In this document: positions 54,023 through 62,447 of the stretch, piece after piece | Position numbering within the stretch: the stretch's first letter is position 1 | Layout: each line of letters opens with the position of its first letter | Origin: Acidimicrobiaceae bacterium | GTDB lineage: Bacteria; Actinomycetota; Acidimicrobiia; Acidimicrobiales; RAAP-2 | Assembly: GCA_027306585.1 (NCBI GenBank) | Contig: DAHUZJ010000104.1 | Location: forward strand, 1 to 64,000 | Direction: 5' to 3' | Length of the DNA: 64,000 nucleotides | Notes under the pieces: generated by a model | Databases searched by the model: none | What the model saw: the letters and a program-made list of their open reading frames with translations, nothing else | What the model was told of the DNA's origin: nothing | Program-made: the position numbers and the translations under genes

Positions 54023-56085
54023 CAGCCCGTGACCTCCTCGGCCCCCGGGAAGGCCTCGAGGACCTTGGCGTGGGCCACCGACAGGGCCGAGCCGGTGTCG
54101 GCGGCTGTGGGGTCGAAGTCGTCGTCGGGGTCGATCCCCATGCCGTGGTCGGGGGCGGCCGTGGGGCCCTCGGGCGGCACGACGTGGCCGGGGTCCGCCG
54201 CCGACGAACCGCCCGGCGCCCCTGGGCCTCCGTCGACCACGAGCTCGAGCGACATCGACACGCCGAAGTGGGCCGAGATCGCCTCCTCGACAACACCCTG
54301 CAGTTCGCGGCACCGGTCCCGGTGGGCCGCGTTGGGCAAGGCGAAGGTCGCCACGCCCCCCTCGACGGCGGTGAACCGCCCCGCGCTGAAGAAGGCCTTC
54401 ACCCGCCCCGGCAGTCCCCGCAGGACGTGGTCGCCCCAGGCCTCGACCAGCTGGTCCCGGTCGGGCGGCGTCCCGGTGGCCGGCACGGCGGGTGGGGACG
54501 CGGTGGCGGGTGGGGACGCGGTGGCGGGTGGGGACGCGGTGGCGGGTGGGGACGCGGTGACCGGCTCGCCGCCGGACGAGGACGCAGATGTCGGCGCGCT
54601 CGGTGGAGGAGGTGCTGCGAGAGGCGGGGGTGCCGGGGCGGTGGGAGGCTCTGGTGCGGCTGGCGACGCCTCGGCTGGCGACGCCTCGCCCCTTCCGGGC
54701 TCGACCGGCAGCGGCGCCGGCCGTCCGGCACCGGCACGCTGGCGGCGAAGGGCGCCGAGGCTCGGCCGGGCACCGGGCGCTGCAGCGCCGTCCGGGACGC
54801 TCGGGCCGGCGTCGCCTCCTGCGCTCCCACTGGCTGCTGCAATTGGACGGGCGGCGGTCGCTTGGTTCGAGCCGGGTGGGGGCAGCGACGCCCCCGCCAT
54901 TGCCGCCCCGCTTGCCCCTCCTGGAACGCCGAGCGCGGCGACCGACCGCTCGAGCCGGGCCAAACGGTCTGCCAGCGCCGCCGGGCTGTCGTCCAGCTCG
55001 GGCCGCACCAGCCGCACCAGCGCCACTTCGAGGACGACGCGGGGATCCGGCGCGTCGCGCATGTCCACCTGGGCCTTGCCGAGGACCTCGATCGCCCGGA
55101 CCAGGCGGGGGAGCCCGATCAGCCGCGCCTGCTCGGCCAGGCGGGCGGCGTCGCCCGCCACCGCGCCGAGGAGGTCCGGGGCGAACGAGACGAGGAACGC
55201 CTGCCGCAGCTCGTCGACGAGCTCCGTGGCGAGCTGCTGCGGTCCCCAGCCAGCCTCGTGGAGCCGGGCCACCGCCACCAAGGCACCCGGTGCGTCCTCT
55301 TCGGCAAGGGCGTCACTCAGCGCCGTGACCTCGGGACGGAGGCCCTCGGCTCCACCCGCCGCCGCGACCTGGTCGAGCGCCGACAGCGTGTCGCGTGCCG
55401 ACCCCCGGCCCCGTCGGACCACGACCGAGAGCGCCCGCTCGTCGAGGTCCAGGCCCGCTGCGACGTTCACGTCCCGAACCAGTTCGGCCAAGGTGTCTGC
55501 CGGCAGCAACCCGAACTCGAAGTGCTGGGTCCGGCTCCGGATGGTCGGCGGGACCTTCTGGGGGTCGGTGGTCGCCAGGACGAAGACCACGTGGCCCGGC
55601 GGCTCCTCGAGCGTCTTGAGCAGGGCGTTGGCCGCCGCCGGCGAGAGCATGTGGACCTCGTCGACGATGTACACCTTCCACTGGCCCGGCGTTCCCAGGG
55701 CGGCGTGCGCGATCAGGTCCCGCATGGCGTCGACCCCGTTGTTCGAGGCGGCGTCGAGCTCGTGGACGTCGAGCGATGCGCCCCTGGCGATCTCGAGGCA
55801 CGAGGCGCACGCGCCGCACGGCTCGCCGTCCCGGGGATCGGCGCAGTTCAATGCCCGGGCGAGGATGCGGGCGGTCGACGTCTTGCCCGTGCCTCGGGGG
55901 CCGCTGAAGAGGTAGGCGTGGGCCACCCGGCCTTCCCGCACCGCCCCTTGCAGGGCCCGCACTACGTGCGATTGTCCCCGGAGCTCGCCGAAACGGCCAG
56001 GACGGAACCGCCGATAGAGGGAGACGAAGTTGTCGTCGCCGGCAAGGGACGTGACGTCGTGCGCGGTGCGTTCGTCGCCATCCAC
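54022..56085 (-). CDS. dnaX: DNA polymerase III subunits gamma and tau
   Basis: About 687 residues with the GTG at 56085; another GTG at 56115 would add ten, and neither has a good ribosome binding site. Walker [10 protein letters not shown] at about 62-70, zinc-binding [22 protein letters not shown] near 141 and the [10 protein letters not shown] sensor near 184 define the clamp-loader ATPase. Residues from about 395 to 540 are Pro/Ala/Ser-rich and include four copies of a six-residue ATASPP unit. The end is an acidic tail. I saw no clear slippery site for a gamma product. Confidence 0.94.
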   Translation of the reverse strand: MDGDERTAHDVTSLAGDDNFVSLYRRFRPGRFGELRGQSHVVRALQGAVREGRVAHAYLFSGPRGTGKTSTARILARALNCADPRDGEPCGACASCLEIARGASLDVHELDAASNNGVDAMRDLIAHAALGTPGQWKVYIVDEVHMLSPAAANALLKTLEEPPGHVVFVLATTDPQKVPPTIRSRTQHFEFGLLPADTLAELVRDVNVAAGLDLDERALSVVVRRGRGSARDTLSALDQVAAAGGAEGLRPEVTALSDALAEEDAPGALVAVARLHEAGWGPQQLATELVDELRQAFLVSFAPDLLGAVAGDAARLAEQARLIGLPRLVRAIEVLGKAQVDMRDAPDPRVVLEVALVRLVRPELDDSPAALADRLARLERSVAALGVPGGASGAAMAGASLPPPGSNQATAARPIAAASGSAGGDAGPSVPDGAAAPGARPSLGALRRQRAGAGRPAPLPVEPGRGEASPAEASPAAPEPPTAPAPPPLAAPPPPSAPTSASSSGGEPVTASPPATASPPATASPPATASPPAVPATGTPPDRDQLVEAWGDHVLRGLPGRVKAFFSAGRFTAVEGGVATFALPNAAHRDRCRELQGVVEEAISAHFGVSMSLELVVDGGPGAPGGSSAADPGHVVPPEGPTAAPDHGMGIDPDDDFDPTAADTGSALSVAHAKVLEAFPGAEEVTG
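54488..54559. repeat. Four 18-bp repeats inside dnaX
   Basis: Four perfect in-frame copies encode a repeating Pro-Pro-Ala-Thr-Ala-Ser linker. A 15-bp pair encoding repeated E-A-S-P-A lies nearby (about 54657-54687). Such coding repeats are prone to length change without loss of frame. Confidence 0.85.
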
Positions 56086-56240
56086 GGCGGCGAGCCTACT
56101 GGGGCGCCGCGACACGCCGACGCTCGGCCAGGGGCCGCGGCAAGAGGCCTGTGGGCCGGCAGGGAGGACCGGCAGCGGGCGGGCGTCCCGGCGGGCGCTG
56201 ACCGAGGAGGACGGACAACGGCCGCCGGCGTCCGGCGCCC

Positions 56241-56352
56241 GGTGCGATGGCCAGGTTGGCTACGGCACACGGCCTCACCCGCTGAGAGCTGCTGCCTTCC
56301 GACCCTGACTCGGTTCACGAGCGGCCGTTGCGCAGGACCCGGCCACCGCACC
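56241..56352 (-). ncRNA. ffs: Signal recognition particle RNA, small 4.5S type
   Basis: 112 bases on the minus strand. The apical part has AGTCAGG, the GGAA tetraloop in GTCGGAAGGC and then AGCAGC, the Ffh-binding core. The 5' end GGTGCGGTGGCC pairs with the 3' end GGCCATCGCACC with one mismatch. Inner conserved elements GCGCAACG and CGTGTGCCG match 4.5S RNA of other bacteria, as does the length (about 114). It lies just upstream of dnaX, a common place. Confidence 0.9.
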
Positions 56353-56424
56353 CGGCGCCGGCCAACCGGCTAGCGCCCGCCTAGGTTACCCGGCGGCGGC
56401 GGATAGCCTGTCCAGGCTGTACCG

Positions 56425-56509
56425 GGAGGCGTGCGAGAGCGGCCGAATCGGCACGATTGGAAATCGTGTGTGGGGCAACCCACCGTGGGTTCAAATCCCA
56501 CCGCCTCCG
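56425..56509 (+). tRNA. tRNA-Ser (anticodon GGA)
   Basis: 85-base class II tRNA. Acceptor GGAGGCG with CGCCTCC, discriminator G, anticodon loop TTGGAAA, long variable arm, T-loop TTCAAAT. CCA not encoded. A TAGCCT box at 56404-56409 may be its -10 element. Confidence 0.95.
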
Positions 56510-56734
56510 CTGTGAGTTGGTTGCGGGGCGCCCAGCGCGGATGTGCGGGCTCGGGCGGCACCTCGTCGCCGACTGCCTCGACACCGGCGGCAGACGGATG
56601 CTGGTGGCTGCCGTCGCGCACGCGGCGCTCGCCACCTGCGAAGGGGCGTGGGACGTGATCCTCCCGAACGTCCGTGACCCGCCCTCCGTCACGATCCGCC
56701 GCCCACCCCGGGACTGGTCGCACCGGCCGTCGGC
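56510..56734. other. Gap between tRNA-Ser and the SQR-like gene
   Basis: 225 bases. A plus-strand open reading crosses it and could encode MCGLGRHLVADCLDTGGRR onward, but it begins inside the tRNA, lacks a ribosome binding site and resembles nothing I know. I call no gene. Confidence 0.35.
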
Positions 56735-57913
56735 TCACCCTGCGCCGGGAGCCGTCACCGGCGGCTCGGTCAACCGGAAGTAGACGTCGAAGGCCGGGTC
56801 GAGCACGCCGCGCAAGCTCAGCCAGTACAGCCGGGCGAACGCCATCTTCATGAGGTGCTTCAGGCGGCTCGGCGGGGCGGGGACGACCGGCGCGTCATAG
56901 CTGCCGGCCACGAACGTCGCCCGCCCGCCGGCCAGGTCGAGCGGGCAATGGGTCCTGCCGCCGAAATTGGCTTGGTGCCCGCTGAGCGTCCGAGCCACGA
57001 CCTTCGCCTCGAGGTGGGCCCCGACCCCGGACTTGGACGTGGGGAGGCTCGTGGCATCGCCGATGGCGAATGCCGTGTCCGACCCGAGCACCCGCAGGGT
57101 CCGCTGGTCGGTGCGCACGAAGCCGTTCTCGTCCAGGGTGTCGCCCGGCACGTAGGTGATCGGTGCGCCGACGAACGGCGGGACCACGATCGGGAGGTCG
57201 CAGTCGATGGTCTCGCCCTCGATGGAGGTGAGCGTGGCGCCCTCCGGGTCGATCCGGTCCAGGTCGAAGAACGTGTGGACTTCGATCCCGCGCGCTTCGA
57301 GGATGGGCTCCACGATGCGGTTCATCGGCTCGGCCGGGTACGGCCTGGGATAGGGCGTGAAGAAGACCAGCCGGCTCTGCTCCCGAAGGCCCCGCCGGCG
57401 CAGCAACTCGTCGGCCAGCAGGATGCCCTCGATCGGCGACGGCGGGCACTTGCAGATGGCGGTCGCCTGCCCCAGGGCGATCGTGCCCCCCCGGAAGCCG
57501 TCGAGATGCTCCCACAGCGTCCGGGCACGGGCGACCGACGAGTGGTAGTCCCCCACACGGGCGCCGATCTCGGCCAGCCCGGGGATCTGGCCAGGGTCGG
57601 TGCGGATGCCGGTCCCCACGACCAGGGCGTCGTAGCGCATGCGCTCGCCACCCGCCGTCTCGACCCACTGCTGCTCCAAGTCCACGACGGTCGCCGTGTC
57701 CACCACGAAGTGGACGTGCCGGGCGAGGAGGCGGCGCTCGTCGCGCACGAGCCGAGCCCGCGACCCCTGGAACGCCGCGTACAGGAGCCCGGGCTGGAAG
57801 AGGTGCTGATCGGACTCGCTGAGGACGGTCACGTCGAATCGTCGGGGGTCCAGGCTGTTGGCAAGGATGGTGCCACCGCTCCCGCCGCCCAAGATGAGGA
57901 CGCGTTGCCGCAT
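56735..57913 (-). CDS. Sulfide:quinone oxidoreductase-like flavoprotein
   Basis: 392 residues. FAD-binding GGGSGG at 9-14 and FAIGDAT at 282-288 place it in the SQR/NDH-2 group. Redox Cys candidates are C156 in KCPPSPIEG, the position of a conserved SQR active-site Cys, and C323 in THCPLDL; C154 and C238 are also present. Two Cys near the FAD would move electrons from sulfide or a protein persulfide to quinone. The C-terminal 40 residues are amphipathic and suit membrane attachment. It lies one base after tusA, so it is surely in its operon. Confidence 0.82.
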   Translation of the reverse strand: MRQRVLILGGGSGGTILANSLDPRRFDVTVLSESDQHLFQPGLLYAAFQGSRARLVRDERRLLARHVHFVVDTATVVDLEQQWVETAGGERMRYDALVVGTGIRTDPGQIPGLAEIGARVGDYHSSVARARTLWEHLDGFRGGTIALGQATAICKCPPSPIEGILLADELLRRRGLREQSRLVFFTPYPRPYPAEPMNRIVEPILEARGIEVHTFFDLDRIDPEGATLTSIEGETIDCDLPIVVPPFVGAPITYVPGDTLDENGFVRTDQRTLRVLGSDTAFAIGDATSLPTSKSGVGAHLEAKVVARTLSGHQANFGGRTHCPLDLAGGRATFVAGSYDAPVVPAPPSRLKHLMKMAFARLYWLSLRGVLDPAFDVYFRLTEPPVTAPGAG

Positions 57914-57914
57914 G

Positions 57915-58160
57915 TCAGCGCCGCTGGATCTCGATGACGACGACGATCTTCCCGTCCGACTCCTCGAGCGAGAGAATCGGGTTGCCGGTGCGGTCCGACC
58001 AGGCGCGGGCGTCCGACGTCACGCCGGGATCGGTGGCCCACAGCTCGATGACGTCGCCCACCTTCGATCGCCGGTACGCCATCGACAGATCCGTGATCGG
58101 GCCCGGACAGCTCGATCCCCGGGAGTCCACGAGGGTGTGCTGCACGGCTGGGGTGCTCAT
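57915..58160 (-). CDS. TusA-family sulfur carrier protein
   Basis: 81 residues with the TusA signature Cys18 in SCPGP. TusA proteins carry a persulfide between sulfurtransferases, in tRNA thiolation or in sulfur oxidation. GGAGG lies six bases before the ATG. Here it is between a DsrE2-like gene and an SQR-like gene, an arrangement typical of dissimilatory sulfur handling rather than tRNA modification. Confidence 0.88.
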   Translation of the reverse strand: MSTPAVQHTLVDSRGSSCPGPITDLSMAYRRSKVGDVIELWATDPGVTSDARAWSDRTGNPILSLEESDGKIVVVIEIQRR

Positions 58161-58205
58161 GGCTGCCTCCTTTGCTCGACGGCACCGCTCCTCGGCCCGA
58201 GCGCC

Positions 58206-58248
58206 GCCCGGCGGGCGGGCGCCCGGCGGGCGGGCGCCCGGGCGCCCG
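58206..58248. repeat. GC-only 15-bp repeats between tusA and the DsrE2-like gene
   Basis: Two perfect 15-base copies (58206-58220 and 58221-58235) followed by a partial third, all G and C. The block is self-complementary and can form a very stable stem in the intercistronic RNA of 110 bases. Confidence 0.75.
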
Positions 58249-58270
58249 TACGCGCCGTCGCCGGACCAGA

Positions 58271-58723
58271 TCAGATGAAGAACGTCTCGCCGCCGTCGGC
58301 GACCTGGAGGAAGGTGGCCGCCCCCACTACGTCGTCGACCAGGTCGCTGAAGTCGCCGGGGGTCAGGCCCATGACCGCGCTCATCGTCGAGCAGGCATGG
58401 ACCTTGGCCCCGAGCTCCTTCGCCTGGCGCAGCATGGTGTCCCACGACTCGACGTGGGCCGCGGCCATCCCCTGTGCGACCGCCGGCGCCAGGGCGGCGA
58501 ACTCGGCCGGGAACGGTAGCTCGCCAGGCTCCTTGGTGAACGCCTGAAGGGCGAAGCCGGTCACGAACACGTGCACCTCCATCTCCATCGCCGCTCCGGC
58601 CTGGGCGAGAATCCCCAGGGGGATGAACTTGTCGGCCGTCCCGCTGAACATCACGATCGAGAGCTTGCCGGCCGCCTGGCGGATGGGGCCGCCCTCCACC
58701 TCCGGCGCCGTTGTCACTGCCAT
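58271..58723 (-). CDS. DsrE2-like sulfurtransferase
   Basis: 150 residues of the DsrE/DsrF/DrsH family. The single Cys111 in VHACSTMSAVMGL is at the place of the persulfide-carrying Cys of DsrE2. The segment SIVMFSGTADKFIPLGILAQ forms the first strand and helix. A strong AAGGAGG site precedes the ATG. It heads the DsrE2-TusA-SQR operon and probably passes sulfane sulfur to TusA. A hydrophobic stretch at about 30-60 could associate with the membrane. Confidence 0.82.
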   Translation of the reverse strand: MAVTTAPEVEGGPIRQAAGKLSIVMFSGTADKFIPLGILAQAGAAMEMEVHVFVTGFALQAFTKEPGELPFPAEFAALAPAVAQGMAAAHVESWDTMLRQAKELGAKVHACSTMSAVMGLTPGDFSDLVDDVVGAATFLQVADGGETFFI

Positions 58724-58847
58724 GGCAACCTCCTTGCGCGTATGTCACGTCGGTGCAGTCCTAACGGACGCTGCCGTCAACCGCTCCTCTTCTCGTGCCA
58801 GCTTCACCGGCGCACGAAATGGCCGTCAGGGCCATCCGGCCCTTCTG

Positions 58848-59300
58848 TCACTCGTTCGAGCCAGGTACGAAGTCGGCCAGGGCGTTCGTCGTCTGGGTGG
58901 CATGGGGCCGCGGCACGAAGTTCCAGTGCGCGCCGTAGGCGAGCGAATGCCCGCCAAAGCGGTGGAGCAGGTCGCTCGCGGCGTCGACGGCCACCTCATC
59001 GACCTTCAATGCCATCACGATGGCTCCCGCCCGCAATGCTCGAGCAAGCCCCTCGCAGTACTCGCAGTCACTCGTCATCAGACGTTGGGCGATACGCACC
59101 ATGCCGACGGCCACGCCATGCCGGCCCACACCGGGGTCGATCGCTGCGAGCCCCTCTTCCCCGGCGAAGATCCACGCGTCATCTGCATCGGTGTAACCAG
59201 CGGCGGCCGCTTCCTTCAACGCGGCCCGTCCCTCTGCGGCGTCGTCGAACACGACGAAGAGGCGGTGGCTCGGCGGGAGCACGAAATAGGTACCTGACAT
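58848..59300 (-). CDS. Protein of unknown function
   Basis: 150 residues, soluble. Opening MSGTYFVLPPSHRLFVVFDD, then an alternating alpha/beta pattern with HGVAVGMVRIAQRLM near 61 and DEVAVDAASDLLHRFGGHSL near 102. Two Cys lie close together in SDCEYCEG (about 78-85). The layout loosely recalls small ferredoxin-like stress proteins, but I do not recognise a family. ATG with GGGAGG upstream. It lies 124 bases upstream of the DsrE2 gene on the same strand and could belong to the sulfur cluster. Confidence 0.7.
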   Translation of the reverse strand: MSGTYFVLPPSHRLFVVFDDAAEGRAALKEAAAAGYTDADDAWIFAGEEGLAAIDPGVGRHGVAVGMVRIAQRLMTSDCEYCEGLARALRAGAIVMALKVDEVAVDAASDLLHRFGGHSLAYGAHWNFVPRPHATQTTNALADFVPGSNE

Positions 59301-59678
59301 GAGGGACCTCCCCACACTGCATCGTCCGCGCCCATCTCGATGCTGCCACCGCACCGGGCGTGCTTGTAGGGACGAACGTCCACTGACTGATGGCGGGACG
59401 GCCCGATGACGGAGCCCGGGGAGCTGAGGGCTTCTCGCTCGACGCCGAGCCGGATCGACACTTCGTGGTGCGCTCCCAGCGGCCCACGCCGGCCGAGGAA
59501 GCGTCGCTCTCCCCGGCCGAGGCTCGCCGATCCGGGCCCGCGCCGCGTCCGCCCGAGAGGGGCGGCCACGTCGAGTCCCTGCGCGGCGCCCGGTGACGCC
59601 ATGATGGTGCCTGCCCGGCATGCCCGGACACCCGCCGGGGAGCCCGATCGGGAGCGAGCGAGGACGAGGAGCCGACCG
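59301..59678. other. Divergent gap before the LLM oxidoreductase gene
   Basis: 378 bases. A plus-strand reading of 68 codons (59390-59596) is open but has no ribosome binding site and a composition of Pro, Arg and Ala seen in chance frames. I found no clear promoter, RNA or repeat. Confidence 0.35.
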
Positions 59679-60596
59679 ATGGTCCAAGACGGAGATGGCC
59701 TGCCGCGGTGGCGGCAGCTGCTGGGTCGCATAGGGGTTTGGGTGTCCGGCCCCGCCATCGACGAGGACCCGGGTGGGCTCGCCCAACTGGTCGAGCGCCT
59801 GGGCTACACCGGCCTGTGGATCGGCGGCGGCAACAGCAACGGGGCCGCCTTCCCCCGCCTGGAGGCGCTGCTCGCCGCCACCGACCGATTGGTCGTGGCG
59901 ACGGGGATCGCCAACATCTGGGCATGGGAGCCCGCCGAGATGGCCCAACAGGCGGGGCGGCTGGCGGCGGCGTTCCCCGACCGCTTCCTGCTCGGCCTGG
60001 GCGTGAGCCACGCTCCACTCGTCCAGCAGTTGGGGCGCCGGTACGAGCAGCCCTACAACGCCATGGTCGGCTACCTCGACGCGCTGGACGCCGCCGGCGG
60101 GGTACGCCCGCCGCGGGTCCTCGCCGCCCTGGGTGCCCGCATGCTCCGACTGTCGGCCGACCGGGGCGCCGGGGCGCACCCCTACCTGACGACCCCCGAG
60201 CACACGGCGAGCGCCCGGTCCGTGCTCGGGCCAGGCCCGCTCCTCGCCCCCGAGCAAGCGGTCGTGCTCGACGACGACGCCGACGTCGCTCGGCAGCGGG
60301 CTCGGGACTACCTCGCGCGGTACCTGCACCTCCCGAACTACACCGCGAACCTCCGGCGGCTCGGGTGGGGCGCCAGCGATCTCGAGGGCGGTGGCAGCGA
60401 CGCCTTCGTCGACGCCCTGGTCCCACACGGGGGGATCGACGACGTCACCCGCATCGTCCAGGCCCACCTCCAGGCCGGTGCCGACCACGTGTGCATCCAG
60501 CCCCTCGCCGACGACGGTGTCGACCGGCGCGCGCTCGAGCAGCTCGCACCGGCGCTGACCGCGGAAGCGGCCGGTGGTCCCGGCACCCACCGGTAG
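59679..60596 (+). CDS. LLM-class (probably F420-dependent) oxidoreductase
   Basis: 305 residues with the bacterial luciferase-like barrel: RIGVWVSGPAIDEDPGGLAQ at the start, GYTGLWIGGGN near 42, VVATGIANIWAWEPAEMAQQ near 70 and FLLGLGVSHAP near 102. The pattern matches the actinobacterial TIGR03620-type F420 group. The substrate is unknown. ATG at 59679 follows GAGGACGAGGAG; the frame is open far upstream without family likeness. Followed 12 bases later by the S4 gene. Confidence 0.83.
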   Translation: MVQDGDGLPRWRQLLGRIGVWVSGPAIDEDPGGLAQLVERLGYTGLWIGGGNSNGAAFPRLEALLAATDRLVVATGIANIWAWEPAEMAQQAGRLAAAFPDRFLLGLGVSHAPLVQQLGRRYEQPYNAMVGYLDALDAAGGVRPPRVLAALGARMLRLSADRGAGAHPYLTTPEHTASARSVLGPGPLLAPEQAVVLDDDADVARQRARDYLARYLHLPNYTANLRRLGWGASDLEGGGSDAFVDALVPHGGIDDVTRIVQAHLQAGADHVCIQPLADDGVDRRALEQLAPALTAEAAGGPGTHR

Positions 60597-60608
60597 CCGG
60601 CCTGCACC

Positions 60609-60962
60609 GTGGACTCCGTGCGCGTCGACGTCTGGCTGTGGGCCGTCCGCCAGTTCCCGTCGCGCTCGGCCGCAACCGAAGCCTGCCGGGGCGGCCACGT
60701 TCGCGTGAACGGTGCCCCGGCGAAGCCGGCGGCGCGCCTGCGGCCCGGCGACCGCGTGGAGGCCCGGGTCCACGGGAACGACCGGGTGCTCGAGGTGGTG
60801 AAGATCCTCGACAAGCGGGTGGGCGCCCCCGCTGCGGCCGAGTGCTTGGTCGACCGCAGCCCGCCGCCACGCGCCAGGGACGAGCGCGCCTTCGACCGGG
60901 ACCGGGGCACCGGTCGGCCCACCAAGCGAGACCGACGCCAGCTCGACCGGCTTCGGCGGTAG
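60609..60962 (+). CDS. S4-domain RNA-binding protein (HslR/RqcP type)
   Basis: 117 residues. The S4 fold covers about 3-65 with VDVWLWAVRQFPSRSAATEA and GGHVRVNGAPAKPAARLRPG, as in Hsp15 and RqcP, which act on stalled 50S-nascent chain complexes. The last 40 residues are Arg/Asp-rich. GTG start, 12 bases after the LLM gene. Immediately after the stop is a five-base microsatellite. Confidence 0.85.
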   Translation: MDSVRVDVWLWAVRQFPSRSAATEACRGGHVRVNGAPAKPAARLRPGDRVEARVHGNDRVLEVVKILDKRVGAPAAAECLVDRSPPPRARDERAFDRDRGTGRPTKRDRRQLDRLRR

Positions 60963-60996
60963 CGGTGCGGTGCGGTGCGGTGCGGTGCGGTGCGGT
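60962..60996. repeat. Pentanucleotide microsatellite, GCGGT seven times
   Basis: Seven perfect copies in the 46-base gap between the convergent S4 and SIMPL genes. It begins at the last base of the S4 stop codon and ends 12 bases before the SIMPL stop, so copy number can vary without touching either protein. Confidence 0.9.
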
Positions 60997-61008
60997 GGCT
61001 CGCCGCCG

Positions 61009-61680
61009 CTAGGCCAAGGCGTAGGTCACGACGACGAACGACGTGATCGTGAGGGGCGCCGGCTCGATCGGGACCGGGGGAACCGGTCCACCACGGTGGG
61101 CAGGCAGCGCCATCCGGACCGGCCCCACCGGGCCGGCTGTGCCCTCCTCGATTGACCGCACGGCACCGAGCGCGACGCCAGCCGCCGCCGCCAGGTCGGT
61201 GGCACGCTGCAGCGCGTCGGCCACGGCAGCCCGCCGGGCCGACCGGCGCGCCATCTCGGGGTCGCTGGCCGTGAGGACGAGCCCGTCGATCTGCAGGGCG
61301 TCGCCCCCGATCCGGGCCAGCACGGCCAACAGTTCGCCGGCCCCTCCGAGCCCCTCGACCACCACGTGGAACTGGTACCTGGCCGCGTAACCGACGAGGC
61401 GCTGCTCGGGCGGCTGGACGCGCGGACGCAGCATCACGTCAGTGGTGCGCAGCCGCACCGCACTCGGACCCTCCCGAACCGCGTCCGCCACGCGCTCGGC
61501 GCGGCGGGCGACCTCGCCGAGTGCGTCGGCGGCCACCGCTGCGTCGACCACCAGGGCGCCGTGGACGACGCAGCGGTCTGGCGCCATCTCGGCCTCGCCG
61601 ACCCCGCGCACCCGCAGTTCCCCGGGCGCCGGTCCGGCCGCTGCCCCGGGGTGGCCGGCCATCGCTCCGCTTCCGAGCAT
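61009..61680 (-). CDS. SIMPL-domain (DUF541) protein
   Basis: 223 residues with the SIMPL layout: LRVRGVGEAEMAPDRCVVHG near 22, a helix, VGYAARYQFHVVVEGL near 96, SDPEMARRSARRAAVADALQ near 138 and a C-terminal TITSFVVVTYALA. No signal peptide or membrane segment is seen, unlike many family members. Function of the family is poorly known. The upstream gap contains three 21-bp repeats. Confidence 0.8.
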   Translation of the reverse strand: MLGSGAMAGHPGAAAGPAPGELRVRGVGEAEMAPDRCVVHGALVVDAAVAADALGEVARRAERVADAVREGPSAVRLRTTDVMLRPRVQPPEQRLVGYAARYQFHVVVEGLGGAGELLAVLARIGGDALQIDGLVLTASDPEMARRSARRAAVADALQRATDLAAAAGVALGAVRSIEEGTAGPVGPVRMALPAHRGGPVPPVPIEPAPLTITSFVVVTYALA

Positions 61681-61716
61681 CGCCCGCGATCCTAGAGAGC
61701 ACGGGCCGTGGCGTCC

Positions 61717-61779
61717 CGGCTGGGCCCACGACCGGACCGGCTGGGCCCACGACCGGACCGGCTCGGCCCGCGACCCGGC
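61717..61779. repeat. Three tandem 21-bp repeats
   Basis: Units start at 61717, 61738 and 61759. The first two are identical; the third has four changes. They lie in the divergent gap between the SIMPL gene and the zinc-ribbon gene, about 50 bases upstream of the latter's promoter. Confidence 0.85.
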
Positions 61780-61827
61780 CGGTCGGCCGGTGAGCGGGCA
61801 GCCCCGACCACCCCTCCAGACCCATCC

Positions 61828-61856
61828 TTGTCACTCCCATTGCAGGGCGATAGGGT
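61828..61856 (+). promoter_or_regulatory. Promoter of the zinc-ribbon protein gene
   Basis: TTGTCA (61828-61833), a 17-base spacer and TAGGGT (61851-61856) on the plus strand. Expected start near 61863, giving a leader of about 50 bases. Confidence 0.6.
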
Positions 61857-61913
61857 CAGCGCGTCCTTGCCGGCGGACGGGGCACCGCCACGGTGCCCGC
61901 GAGGGGGCGGTCG

Positions 61914-62390
61914 ATGCAGTTGGCGGGACGGCACGGCGTCGCCGTGCCCGAGACCGAGCTGGGGGAGAGCGCGCCCCCGGAGGCGCCGGTCGACTGTCTC
62001 GCGCTCCCGGCCGGCTCGCTCGGCGTCGGAGGGCCGTCACCACGAGCCGCCGACCGGGCGAAGACGGGTGACGGCCCGGTGGCCGGCGTCTTCCCGGCCG
62101 ACGCCCAGGCGACGGTCCGGGACCGCCTCGTGGAGGCCTGCGCCACCTGCCGCAGCTCGACGCTCCAGCACCTGTGCGACGTCGTGACGAGCACGTGGGC
62201 GCCGCCGGCGACCCGGTTCCCGTGGCGCCAGCGGTTCGAGAAGACGGCCCGACGAGGCCTGTGGCGGGTGTGCACGCAATGCGGCTGTGCCTTCCCGCTC
62301 GACGCCGCTGCTCGGGATCTGGCAGCTCGCCGGGGCGGCGAGCACCTCGACCCCACCCGCCCGGGTGGCCGGACGGGGGGCGGCCGGTAG
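61914..62390 (+). CDS. Zinc-ribbon protein of unknown function
   Basis: 158 residues. The C-terminal half carries two CxxC pairs, CATC (about 76-79) and CTQC (about 120-123), at a spacing that suits a zinc ribbon. The N-terminal 60 residues are Pro/Gly/Ala-rich. Third codon positions are almost all G or C, a promoter precedes it and a GAGGGGG site lies before the ATG, so the gene looks real although I do not recognise a family. It is convergent with pheA. Confidence 0.65.
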   Translation: MQLAGRHGVAVPETELGESAPPEAPVDCLALPAGSLGVGGPSPRAADRAKTGDGPVAGVFPADAQATVRDRLVEACATCRSSTLQHLCDVVTSTWAPPATRFPWRQRFEKTARRGLWRVCTQCGCAFPLDAAARDLAARRGGEHLDPTRPGGRTGGGR

Positions 62391-62447
62391 CGGCGTCGTG
62401 GTGGCGGCGACGAACGGCTCCTTCCCGCTGGCCCGGTCCCTCTCCGT

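Noticed and set aside
56241..56352. Leader or terminator structure of dnaX
   Set aside because: The conserved core with the GGAA tetraloop and matching ends identifies it as the 4.5S SRP RNA.
59390..59596. 68-codon plus-strand ORF before the LLM gene
   Set aside because: No ribosome binding site, biased composition and no likeness to known proteins; kept only as a note in the gap entry.
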